From the NCBI GenBank assembly GCA_010093605.1, contig MU004197.1, positions 372,001 to 436,000 of the forward strand: a DNA stretch of 64,000 nucleotides, written 5' to 3'. Each line of letters begins with the position of its first letter. Positions within the stretch are counted from its first letter, which is position 1. The position numbers were made by a program, and so were the translations under genes. Below the pieces are notes generated by a model that was not told the DNA's origin, ran no database searches, and saw only the letters and a list, made by a program, of their open reading frames with translations. This document shows, in pieces, positions 1 to 9,360 of the stretch. The DNA is from Lophium mytilinum. Taxonomy: Eukaryota > Ascomycota > Dothideomycetes > Mytilinidiales > Mytilinidiaceae.

Positions 1-703
1 GCCATCGTTCTCTTTGGCATCATTCGACCTCAACGCCAACCTTACTCGTCCACACCGAAACATGCTGGCACTGAATGGATAAGGTGAGAACCCTCCCGAC
101 ATGTTGGGCGTAGACTTGCAGCTGGTTGCAGCGTTTCCCATATGGTCCCTGTGGCTTCGGCTGCAGTAGTGGCGGAGCTACGGCAATGATGCTGCAAGGG
201 TTTCGCGAGGGGTTCGATTCCTTGAGGGGCCGCTGCATTGACACTAGGGGGGGTCGGGTTAGAGGTTCTTCGGATCCACCACACCGCATCTCCTCAGCTT
301 AGGCACACAGCTGACGAAGTGGAAAACGGGCATGAGCATGCTTCTAGGAATCGGTCGTTCAGTCTTGCTTCGAACTCCTCGGTCTTCGTACGGTACCATG
401 ACTTCTTGTCCTCGTCCCCATGCCAACCGTACATACGCGATGTACGGTTCCGGCCCGGCCTGTCGACGTTCTTTTCCGTTTACACCGGTGTCTTGGGCGG
501 ATCGGAGGATTGGCTGAGCCTGATAATACCTTGCTGGCTTTTTTGTTTGGTTGACGACTGGCTTTTGCTATTCTGTTGGAGCGTTTGCGGCGTTGGTGGA
601 TGACTTGGCTTGAAGGATTTGGCAGCTGAATTGGAGGTTCTGCAATCATTCCGCCTGGCGTTCCCTGATTAGTGTTAGATACTCGTGGTTTCACAAGTTT
701 GCT
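1..703. other. No supported gene
   Basis: Only short overlapping open frames on both strands are present, with no recognisable domain and no credible splice pattern. A GGTTCGATTCC stretch near 210 resembles a tRNA T-loop, but the flanks do not form a T stem or an acceptor stem. Nothing else is seen. Confidence 0.5.
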
Positions 704-1414
704 TCAACTTGTTCTTACTTGTTCTTCTGATTTTAGCTGAGCTTCTTGAAGTATAAATTGACGAAGCAATTCTTCCGAGCATGGTGTGATGGTGACGTGA
801 CGCAAAATGAGATCTGGTTGTTCTTTGGCCAGAATGAATGCTGCAGCTCGCCTAAAACGCTTTACAAGCTCGTCCACTCGTTCGTTTCCTTCGACAGAAG
901 AATGGGCGGGAACCCATCGAAGCTCAACAGTAATTCCGACATCGTAAAGCATATTTGCGTATGTCAACAAGCTCTTCATCCAATCTGGGTTGGATAGAAA
1001 GCTGAAGATCGATCTTGATTGTATGCCTTGAAGTAATGACTGACAGTCAGTAAGTATCAGTAGACGGTCGAAATCGTTCATTAGTTCGCAGGCCTTGCGG
1101 AATGCTTCGTGAATGGCTATCATCTCTGCTTCAAGGGCAAATCTACTACCGTATGGAAGGGTGTTGAACGTGACGAGCTCCACCCAGTCCTTGGATGAAA
1201 AGTCCAGATACCTAACTGCGGCCGCAGTAAGTCTTTTCGCCCCTTTGACGCGAGGAGATCTTTCTACAGATCCATCGACCCATAGAACAAGGCAGCGCTT
1301 AATCAAACCTTGCTCATATATTTGATGACCATATTGAATTGCTGATGACCTATCCTGGATAACGATGTTGTCGGGAAACGGATATAAGGACTCTACGTTG
1401 CTTGGGGCGTCCAT
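704..1414 (-). CDS. RNase H-like protein, free-standing
   Basis: This is a 236-aa ORF with a complete type 1 RNase H fold signature. D47 lies in LWVDGS, E95/E97 in LEAEMIAIHEA, D123 in LLILTDCQSLLQG, and H171 with D181 in VPAHSSVEGNERVDEL. These match the D-E-D-D metal-binding set that hydrolyses RNA in RNA-DNA hybrids. The family also occurs as the tail domain of non-LTR retrotransposons. No reverse transcriptase or endonuclease is visible on either side, so this is either a cut-off LINE tail or one of the free-standing RNase H ORFs common in fungal genomes. The frame is open from a good Met and the catalytic residues are kept, which suggests it is young or under selection. No intron is needed. 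Confidence 0.7.
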   Translation of the reverse strand: MDAPSNVESLYPFPDNIVIQDRSSAIQYGHQIYEQGLIKRCLVLWVDGSVERSPRVKGAKRLTAAAVRYLDFSSKDWVELVTFNTLPYGSRFALEAEMIAIHEAFRKACELMNDFDRLLILTDCQSLLQGIQSRSIFSFLSNPDWMKSLLTYANMLYDVGITVELRWVPAHSSVEGNERVDELVKRFRRAAAFILAKEQPDLILRHVTITPCSEELLRQFILQEAQLKSEEQVRTS

Positions 1415-1932
1415 GACGTATACCGGAGCTTTCTAACGGGATGCAAATTTGCGTTATTCGGGGCAGTTTGATGAGAAAAGTAGAAACGAGCTTGGGTCTA
1501 CATCTAGGCTACTGGTGTGAGGAATTGTGCAATGTGTTAACATTTGGGCCGCTGAGTAGTGGCCCAAATTTGAGACAGCTGGCGTCCATGGGTCCAGATT
1601 TGGGCCAAGACTTGGCTTGCTTAATAACTGCTCAGTCTTGAACCCTTTGCATGCTCAGGTTAAAAGAATGAACTTTGGCGAGGTCAGTTCTTCCCTAAGA
1701 GTATTCTTACTTAATGTCGAGACTACCTTTGTAGGACTGGAATCGATAGATGACGGTTTAGCTGTCCAGCTGTCCTGACAGGGATTCTGCGAGCCGAGTC
1801 TTGGCACAAAGGCGGTGAGTGAATTTTTCCAGCAGGTGGGTCCGGTCTTCGATTTTCGCGAAAGAAAGTTCGGAGCTTCACTCTACATCCAGATACCCTT
1901 TCTTCGACCGTAAACTCGACCCTACCGCGATC
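1415..1932. promoter_or_regulatory. Intergenic, NOP2 upstream region
   Basis: This gap lies between the start of the RNase H ORF (-) and NOP2 (+), so it must hold both promoters. The open frame of NOP2 extends upstream to 1819, but that part does not resemble an NOP2 N terminus and probably includes the 5' leader. No clear TATA box or other motif was seen. Confidence 0.4.
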
Positions 1933-4284
1933 ATGGGTGTCGGCAATCGCATGAAGAAGCAGGGTCCGCCAGGCCCGCTAGACGAATCGCTCGTTACGCG
2001 GAAACGAAAAGATGCGCCTGCTGCGCCAGTTGAAGAGAAGAAGAGACGGAGGAAGGGAGGCTTGAACGCAAATAAGACTGTGCTCGGGAATGGGACTGGG
2101 AACGCAAAGCTTGACAAAAAGACTAAGGTCGCAGTTGTCAAAGAGAATGGCAGGAAGAAGGTCAAGAAGGTCGTTGAGCCGGAACCTGTGCTCGAAGACG
2201 ACGATTCGCTCGGCGACGAGGACGATGGGATTGATGATCCGGATGTTATGGAGGATGTACTCGAAGGTGTGGCGGATGGGAAGATGGATATACTGGGAAG
2301 CGACTCCGACGATAGCGAGCCTGAGCTGGACGACGATGAGTTCCTGGACTCGGATCCGGACGTCGCGGCGGGCATGTGGTCTGACGAAGAGGACTCGGAT
2401 GTCGCTGAGGAGAGGCTCACAGCGGCAAATATCGTGGGCTTGTCCGAGAAGAAGGACTGGCAGAAGGCGATCGAAGAGGCGGAGGCTCAGGCCGAGCTGG
2501 CAGAGTCTGCAATGACTACGAACGTCGCAGGCGACCGACCGAAGATCCTTGGGGACGACGAGGAAGTTGGCGCCAAAGCACCACTAGAACCGCCAAGTCT
2601 GCAGCTGTTGAGAACGCGGATCACTGATACCATACGTGTGCTGGATGACTTCTCGAACCTTTCTGAGGAAGGGCGGTCGCGAACCGAGTACACGAATCAG
2701 CTCATCAAAGATATCTGCGCATACTACGGATACTCAGAGTTCTTAGCTACCAAGCTATTCAATCTCTTCCCGCCTCGCGAAGCTTTTGCGTTCTTCGAAG
2801 CCAACGAAACCCCTCGTCCCGTCGTCATTCGCACCAATACCCTCCGAACCCATCGTCGCGAACTCGCACAAACGCTCATAAACCGTGGTGTACAGCTTGA
2901 GCCTGTTGGAAAGTGGTCAAAAGTCGGACTGCAGATTTTCGAATCGCAAGTTCCGCTCGGTGCTACGCCAGAGTATCTCGCTGGCCACTACATCCTCCAA
3001 GCCGCGTCCTCTTTCCTCCCTGTTATGGCTCTCGCGCCTCAAGAAAACGAGCGCGTCCTAGATATGGCCGCTGCCCCCGGCGGAAAAACAACACATATCG
3101 CCGCGCTGATGAAGAACACTGGCTGCATCTTCGCCAACGATTCCAACAAATCGCGTGCGAAGGGTCTTATCGGAAACATCCACCGCTTAGGCTGCAGAAA
3201 CACGATTGTGTGCAACTACTCAGCTCTCGAGTTTCCCAAGGTCATGGGTGGCTTTGATCGCGTGCTCCTGGATGCGCCATGCTCGGGCACTGGAGTCATC
3301 GCCAAGGATGCAAGCGTGAAGACGAATAAGACAGAGCAGGATTTCCTACGTCTACCGCATCTCCAGAAGCAGCTTATACTTGCTGCTATTGATTCGGTGG
3401 ATCATGCAAGCAAGACTGGCGGGTACATTGTCTACTCTACGTGCTCGGTCACGGTCGAAGAGAATGAGCAGGTCGTGCAATACGCACTGAACAAACGCCC
3501 GAATGTCAAGCTTGTGGAGACGGGCCTTTCATTTGGAAAGGAGGGCTTCACGAGTATTCAGGGCAAGATTTTCCATCCTTCGATGAAGCTAACGCGGAGG
3601 TACTATCCGCACGCGTATAACGTGGATGGCTTCTTTGTGGCCAAGTTCAAGAAGACAGGACTTACACCCGCGGATGCGGTTGGTGCAAAGAGCGATGGCG
3701 GCAAAGAGAAGATCAACCCTACCGAGGAAGAGTTTATTGACAAAACTCCAGTGACCGAGGATGGCACGACGGAAGATGATTTTGGTGGCTGGGACGAGAG
3801 CGAAGACGAGAAGTTCATTGAGCGCGCGAGGAAATCGCAGCTGCGGCGGAAAGGGAAGGATCCTAAATCGTATGGGAGGCCGAAGGTAGAGAAGAACGGA
3901 GGCGCTGCTGAAGCCAATAGCGCTGGTCCTGCAGAGGTAGCTGAAGAAGTAGCTGACCTAGAGGTCTCGAAACCCAAGGTGAAGAAAACCAAGCGCGAAG
4001 ACCCGAAGGCTGCGACGAAGGCTGTTGAATCCGAATCGAAGCCTGCTAAGGCAAAAGCGGTAGATTCGGAGGTCGCAAAGAAGGCCAATGGATCAGAATC
4101 AAAGCCTGCGAAGACGAAAATCACGGAGTTTAAAACCACCGTGGAGGTCAAAGAGTCGAAGTCGAAGCCTGCGAGAACAGTGACTGAAATTACTAAGACG
4201 GTCACGACAGTCAACGGAAAAGAGTCAAAGCCGGAAAAGACGAAGGTCAAGAAGAGCAGGAAGCAAGGAGGGGTTCCTATCTAA
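1933..4284 (+). CDS. NOP2: 25S rRNA m5C methyltransferase Nop2
   Basis: This single-exon 783-aa protein belongs to the NOL1/NOP2/Sun family, which makes 5-methylcytosine in large-subunit rRNA in the nucleolus and is needed for 60S assembly. The N terminus (about 1-230) is Lys-rich then acidic, as in other Nop2 proteins. The Rossmann methyltransferase core carries the SAM loop DMAAAPGGKT at about 377-386, the motif IV cysteine C450 in DAPCSGTG and the catalytic motif VI cysteine C504 in YSTCSV. The C-terminal 170 residues are a Lys/Ser-rich tail with repeated SKPAK-type units. The Met at 1933 (MGVGNRMKKQ) was preferred to the first in-frame Met at 1819 because family members begin with this basic stretch. 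Yeast Nop2 is 618 aa; the extra length here is in the tails. Confidence 0.95.
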   Translation: MGVGNRMKKQGPPGPLDESLVTRKRKDAPAAPVEEKKRRRKGGLNANKTVLGNGTGNAKLDKKTKVAVVKENGRKKVKKVVEPEPVLEDDDSLGDEDDGIDDPDVMEDVLEGVADGKMDILGSDSDDSEPELDDDEFLDSDPDVAAGMWSDEEDSDVAEERLTAANIVGLSEKKDWQKAIEEAEAQAELAESAMTTNVAGDRPKILGDDEEVGAKAPLEPPSLQLLRTRITDTIRVLDDFSNLSEEGRSRTEYTNQLIKDICAYYGYSEFLATKLFNLFPPREAFAFFEANETPRPVVIRTNTLRTHRRELAQTLINRGVQLEPVGKWSKVGLQIFESQVPLGATPEYLAGHYILQAASSFLPVMALAPQENERVLDMAAAPGGKTTHIAALMKNTGCIFANDSNKSRAKGLIGNIHRLGCRNTIVCNYSALEFPKVMGGFDRVLLDAPCSGTGVIAKDASVKTNKTEQDFLRLPHLQKQLILAAIDSVDHASKTGGYIVYSTCSVTVEENEQVVQYALNKRPNVKLVETGLSFGKEGFTSIQGKIFHPSMKLTRRYYPHAYNVDGFFVAKFKKTGLTPADAVGAKSDGGKEKINPTEEEFIDKTPVTEDGTTEDDFGGWDESEDEKFIERARKSQLRRKGKDPKSYGRPKVEKNGGAAEANSAGPAEVAEEVADLEVSKPKVKKTKREDPKAATKAVESESKPAKAKAVDSEVAKKANGSESKPAKTKITEFKTTVEVKESKSKPARTVTEITKTVTTVNGKESKPEKTKVKKSRKQGGVPI

Positions 4285-5522
4285 TCATGGGTATTTGCAA
4301 TTCGGGTGGTTACGATAATCAACGAATGAATACCTTGTACATTCATAAAAGGCGTCCGTCCATAGCAAACGATTGGCGCTTCCCGCCATCAAATCCTCTT
4401 TCAACTTACATTTCATCATACGATTTCCATACAGTGAGCAGTGCCACGGCGTCCGAACAAGGACCACGCTAGAGACTACCGGACCACATTGACCACGCCA
4501 GCGGAGTAGGCACCGAGGAAACGCCTAGACCCTGCATCCAAGATCACTCTACACTTGTGATATGCTAATAGCTTCTTCAGCCTTTTGTTGCCGTATTCGA
4601 GCTGCCCGGGTCACGATGACACAACGTCTACCAGCAGATCCAGACAGCTCTCTCATGCGGTGCGAGTCGCAATCCTGAATCCTGACCGTCATTTCAACCA
4701 TGATTCGACAGGAGAACGCATTGGCGATGCATGCAAAGCGATCCTAATGCACATGAGCACCAGGTGGTTTGTTGCTTGAAGTTTGACGATCATCGCCCTT
4801 TTAGAGCCCCGTCAAACCTCCCGCGAAACCTCCCGCTTCGCCAGCAAGCTTGCATCGCGGGATTATCGATCTCAAGCGGCATTTTCATTTCAACAATCTC
4901 ATATCTTGATCTCCTTCCCATTTCCTCTCAGATTTGCATCTCAACAACCCCCGTGCGCTCCTTATCCTCTCATCTTCCGCCATGACATCACTATTTGCAA
5001 CCCGAACAAGAAACACGACGCGAAGCGGCTTTGCGCCCAGCCCCGCCAACCCTGAACTGTCTCTCTTTGACTGAAGCGCCTCAGCGCCTCCTTTTAATTT
5101 CATTGGATGTATTCTCCGATCCTGACGGTGGATTGCTGCGAGAATCTGGGGATGCGCTCGGCAGTAAGCTTGGCGGCGCGGCATCCCCGCATCACCTGCG
5201 CGAATGAGAAGGCACTGCGTCATGAGGCGTGACATCGGACAAGAAACACAGTGCGGATTGGGTACGTGCAGAAGCTGAGGGCAGGCGGTGGGCTTGGGGG
5301 ATGGCGGTGATGGTGATGGGATGGCTTGGTGATGTGCGGGGGAAGTGTCTTGGGCGTTTTTAAAGAGAAGGGATTCCCGGGAATTGTTTCGGTTACAAAG
5401 ATCTGCAAGAGAGTTCTAAAGACCTTTGGATAAGCAAAATACCAAGACCAAGCGATCGTAGTAGCATTGAAGCAATTGCGTTTCACGATATCTGGATTCT
5501 GTGGTGAGGCTCAAACGACAAG
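4285..5522. other. Intergenic, hexose transporter upstream region
   Basis: This 1.2-kb stretch separates NOP2 from the transporter. It holds short frames only. One 30-codon frame at 4982-5074 has no recognisable product. The region before 5523 should contain the transporter promoter, but no motif stands out. Confidence 0.4.
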
Positions 5523-7570
5523 ATGCCTGGGAAGTTCTCTTTGAAGAAACCTGAGGGTGAAGCGGGGAAAACATGGTGAGTATCAAGATTCTGGGGATTG
5601 ATTGTGTGCTGATTGAATTCAGGCCGGCGATTTGTATCGGTCTTTTCGTTGCCTTTGGTGGTGTGCTTTTCGGGTACGGTTTCTCACCACTCTTCTACCT
5701 ATCAACCTCCCTAAAATATCGATTGACATAGTATACTAATAAAGTCCATAGATATGACACCGGTACTATTTCCGGTATCATTGCCATGCCTTACTGGCTT
5801 CAGGAATTTACGTCCGACGGCGTCCTTAAGGCATCGGACAACTCTCTCATAGTGTCTATCCTTTCAGCTGGTACATTCTTCGGCGCGCTAGCGTCTGCGC
5901 CTCTGGCAGATACAGTGGGCCGACGGTTAGGTTTGATGTTAGCCACAGGTATAGTATTCAACCTGGGCGTCATCTTGCAGGTCGCGGCAACAGGACAGTC
6001 ACTGTTCATTGCGGGCCGCTTCTTTGCTGGTTTGGGTGTGGGTTTGGTGAGCGCGCAGAGTACGTTGGCCATCTCTCCCCTCTTCCTATCAAAGAATTAC
6101 ACAATGCTAGGACGGCGGAGAAGATAACTAACACCGACTAGTTCCAATGTACCAGTCCGAAACCTCCCCGAAATGGATCCGTGGTACCATTGTGGGCGCA
6201 TACCAGCTTGCTATCACGATTGGCTTGCTCCTGGCTGCCATTGTCAACAACTCGACACAAAACCGAAATGACACTGGCTCTTACCGCATCCCAATTGCTG
6301 TTCAGTTTCTGTGGTCGTTGATTCTGGTTATTGGGTGAGTCTGCTGCATACATCACGACTGTTCAATCTAGCAATATGCTAACATCATTCAGACTCTTCT
6401 TCCTTCCAGAAACCCCTCGCTACCTCATCAAGAGAGACAGGTTCGATAAGGTAAACTTCCTCGCTTCTGCTCTAGGAAAGACACTGACATCTAGAAGGCC
6501 GCAATCGCCTTAGGCAAACTCCGCCGTCTCCCACCCGACCACCCAGCTGTGCAGGAAGAGCTCCACGAAGTCGAAGCCAACCACCGCTACGAAATGAGCA
6601 TTGGAAAAGCCTCCTACATCGAATGCTTCAAAGGCACAGTCGGCAAGAGGACACTCACCGGGTGCGGCCTTCAAGCCCTGCAACAGCTCACCGGCGTAAA
6701 CTTCATCTGTACGTACCCACCATTTATCCCCACCAAGTCCAAATACAAACGCTAACGAGAATACGCCAGTCTACTACGGCACCCAATACTTCAAAAACGC
6801 CGGCTTCCAAAACCCCTTCATCATCCAAGTCATCACCAACACCATCAACGTCGTCTCGACCTTCCCGGGCCTCTACGCCGTCGAAAAGCTCGGCCGCCGC
6901 AACCTCCTCCTCATCGGCGCCATCGGCATGTGCGTCTGCCAGTACATCGTCGCCATCACCGGCACCGTCGCGGGGACCACGGAGATCGCGGCGCAGAGGG
7001 CCGCGATCGCGTTCGTGTGCATCTACATCTTCTTCTTCGCGAGCACGTGGGGGCCGGTTGCGTGGGTGGTTACCGGGGAGTTGTATCCGTTGAAGGTGCG
7101 CGCGAAGTGCTTGAGTATGACGACGGCGAGTAATTGGTTGTTGAATTGGGTAAGCCTACCATCCTTTCCCTCGCACCCCTCCCTTCCTCGCCTCCCACTA
7201 GCGCTCGCTCGAATATTGGCTGACACATCTGAAGGCCATCGCCTACTCCACCCCCTACATGGTCGATGCGAAATACGCTAACCTGCAATCCAAAGTCTTC
7301 TTCGTGTGGGGCAGCTTCTGCCTCGTGTGCATCGCCTTTGTGTGGCTGATGATCTACGAGACCAAAGGTCTCACGCTCGAGCAGGTTGACGAGTTGTACG
7401 GCTTGGTGGGCAAGGCATGGCAGAGTAAGAAGTTCCGACCGAGTGTGAGGTTTGGGGATGTGGATGAGAATATGAGGCGGATGAGCTTGAAGGAGATTAT
7501 GGTGGAGAAGGAGAGGAGGGCGAGTCATGTGGAGGGGGCGGATGGCGGTTTCGGGGGAGAGAAGGTGTAG
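5523..7570 (+). CDS. MFS hexose transporter, eight exons
   Basis: Exons by reading: 5523-5575, 5623-5673, 5752-6059, 6142-6334, 6393-6450, 6498-6708 (or from 6495), 6770-7149 and 7235-7570. All junctions are GT-AG and in phase, giving 529 or 530 aa, the normal size for a 12-helix sugar porter. Family marks include GGVLFGYDTGTISG across the first two introns (helix 1), the GRR loop after helix 2, RGTIVGAYQLAITIG, the PETPRYL signature before the central loop, QQLTGVNFIFYYGTQYF in helix 7, and YETKGLTLEQVDELY near the C terminus. It should be a plasma-membrane proton symporter for glucose or a related hexose. Close relatives include both low-affinity carriers and sensors such as RCO-3, which cannot be told apart here. 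The cytosolic tail is Lys/Arg-rich and short, so a sensor role looks less likely. Confidence 0.92.
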
Positions 7571-7834
7571 GGGGACAATGAATATGAAATGGGTAGGTGG
7601 AGCAGAAGAATGAGAAGAGCGATGATGGATGAAGAGTGGACGGATGGGAGTTCTGATACCAGACGCTCGCTATTATATACGCAGGCTGCAACCTGATAAT
7701 GATACCTTTTGAATTTAATCCTGTTCATTTCCTCAAGCTCCCTTTCTGTGTCTTTTCTCTGGCATCCCTTCGCTAGTCTTTTCCCGTGCGCACCCTCAAA
7801 CCTCCCTAGTCCACCAAGTGCCCGCCTCCTTCAG
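7571..7834. other. 3' flank, no gene seen
   Basis: This stretch holds the transporter 3' region followed by pyrimidine-rich sequence leading into the promoter at 7835. No coding signal was found. Confidence 0.3.
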
Positions 7835-7905
7835 CACGTGAGCAACAAACCCTTCACGTGCCGCTGACTCATCCCCCAAATATCCTTCGCTGGGCGAGTA
7901 TATAA
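7835..7905 (+). promoter_or_regulatory. Promoter: two CACGTG sites, TGACTCA, TATA box
   Basis: CACGTG lies at 7835-7840 and again at 7855-7860. TGACTCA, the Gcn4/CpcA and AP-1 type site, is at 7865-7871, and TATATAA is at 7899-7905. Together these make a compact promoter about 30 nt ahead of an ATG at 7935 that sits in a good context (AAACCATGG). The motifs are seen directly; which factors bind is inference. CACGTG fits bHLH factors, and TGACTCA fits bZIP factors of amino-acid starvation or oxidative stress. Confidence 0.55.
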
Positions 7906-7934
7906 ACTGCCCTCTACCCCAATTTTCAAAAACC

Positions 7935-8282
7935 ATGGCCGACTCCGCAGACCGTTCAAAAGCGCATGAAGAAGATCCTTATGGGCACTGGTCTGCGGAG
8001 TCAAAACATCTGTACCGCGTTTCGATGGCTGTGAGAGTGGGTGGAGGATCGAAAATTAAAGGTTCCGACATGCTATGGAGTCGGTGTGGGCGGGTTGGAG
8101 GAACAAAACACACGCCTGCAAAGTTTGATGGAGTGGTGGAGTTGGGGTGGTGGTTCAAAAAGGAGTATGTGACTGCCTCGATGGTGGGGGGGTTAGGAAA
8201 GTTGGACTCGTCGACTGCGATGGAGTTTCTGAGGGCTGGGTGGAGGATCAAACATAATTTGAAGATGTCCCTGATGGAGTAG
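7935..8282 (+). CDS. Small hypothetical protein (115 aa), doubtful
   Basis: The ORF starts 30 nt after a TATA box and its first 30 residues (MADSADRSKAHEEDPYGHW...) look like real coding sequence. From about residue 30 the frame runs through a decayed tandem repeat of about 53 bp. Because 53 is not a multiple of three, the repeat reads differently in each copy, and the C-terminal part is unlikely to be a folded domain. Either the gene is real and ends early or splices, or the repeat has grown into its 3' part. No family is recognised. Confidence 0.35.
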   Translation: MADSADRSKAHEEDPYGHWSAESKHLYRVSMAVRVGGGSKIKGSDMLWSRCGRVGGTKHTPAKFDGVVELGWWFKKEYVTASMVGGLGKLDSSTAMEFLRAGWRIKHNLKMSLME

Positions 8283-8380
8283 TGGGGTTGGGGTCGTGGA
8301 TGAAAAGTACCTCGACCGAGATGTTATGGTGGGGGAGTTGGTGGTCGGGGATCAAAAAGTCAGCCTGGAAGATTTAGGGA
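8024..8380 (+). repeat. Decayed tandem repeat, period about 53 bp
   Basis: Seven copies of a GATGGAGTGGTGGAGTTGGG-like unit, often followed by a GGTGG..ATCAAA stretch, begin at 8024, 8074, 8127, 8180, 8219, 8273 and 8325. The steps are 50, 53, 53, 39, 54 and 52 bp. Copies are strongly G-rich on this strand and diverged. The unit does not resemble the satellite flanking the 20-41 kb region. Confidence 0.6.
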
Positions 8381-9360
8381 AGGGGCGCGGTCGGTGCTGG
8401 GAAAGAAGGCAAGGGGGAGACGGTGATGATGGAGAGCTTTGCCGCCCGCTGAGAACTGTGAGGAGTTTCGCAAGGTGGAAATGAGCATATGATGTTCAAA
8501 ATGATTCTTCTAGTATTAGACTTGACTGATAAAGCGAGCTGGAAAAAAAGAAAGGTGTTCAGCATCACCGCTGTACCGTGTGGGCGCCGCCTCCACCAGG
8601 TGCCAACCAACCAACGCCCATGATGAGCCAGGCGATCAATTTGCGAACCACCCAAGCCATGAGTTCATGACAATCGGGGTATTGAACTACCCTTGCCCCA
8701 GACACCCACCACACTGCAGACTCTAATATCTATTGGAGATGAGGTTTTATACCCCAAGAAGATAGATTTCGAGGTAGAATCAGTCATCTCGCACGTCACC
8801 TACTTCAGGGAAAGAGGTCATGTGCGTCGATCAAGCGTGGAGAGAATGCCAGTTCACCCGCCCCAAATCTGCCTTATGCATCTCCAGTCTTTCGTAGTCG
8901 TAAATACACGGATTACAGAGTCAAAGCAATCCTTCTAAAAGTCATTCACGCCATGGTCACGTTGTTCGCGGAGGGCCAAGACCAAGATGATTCCGACATA
9001 CGGTAGCGGCGTGAGCATGACTTTGCATCTTCCACCAAGAGCTTTGTCCTCCCAGGCGTTGGCCAGATGACTACCAAGACTCGATGTAGTACCCGCGACG
9101 CCATTTCCAGGGATAGCGGGAAAGTGATCAATCGGATGTGTGATGGTACAAGGCGTGATAGGTAGTTATGGCTTGCCTGAAACCAAAAGCGAGTCCTCAT
9201 TTCTCCTTGGCCCATGTCCGGCTTCGGCTTGGCGTGTTTGCGTATCTCCTAGCAGGTTCGCAGCATGGTCATGGTCGCAGAGTCGAGGCATGAAGAATGA
9301 CACTACGCTGAAAGGATGCCATCATATTCGTAAAGACGCTGGGTGCGCTCTTTAAAAAAG
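8381..9360. other. Intergenic, no supported gene
   Basis: Frames of up to 93 aa occur on both strands and overlap one another. None shows a domain or a splice pattern I could extend. Confidence 0.4.

Noticed and set aside
202-232. GGTTCGATTCC, tRNA T-loop-like
   Set aside because: The neighbouring bases do not form a five-base T stem, and no anticodon or acceptor arm can be drawn.
1878-2420. Minus-strand 180-aa ORF inside NOP2, and 215 aa at 3603-4250
   Set aside because: They are Ser/Thr-rich mirror frames of the acidic and Lys-rich codons of NOP2 with no domain of their own.
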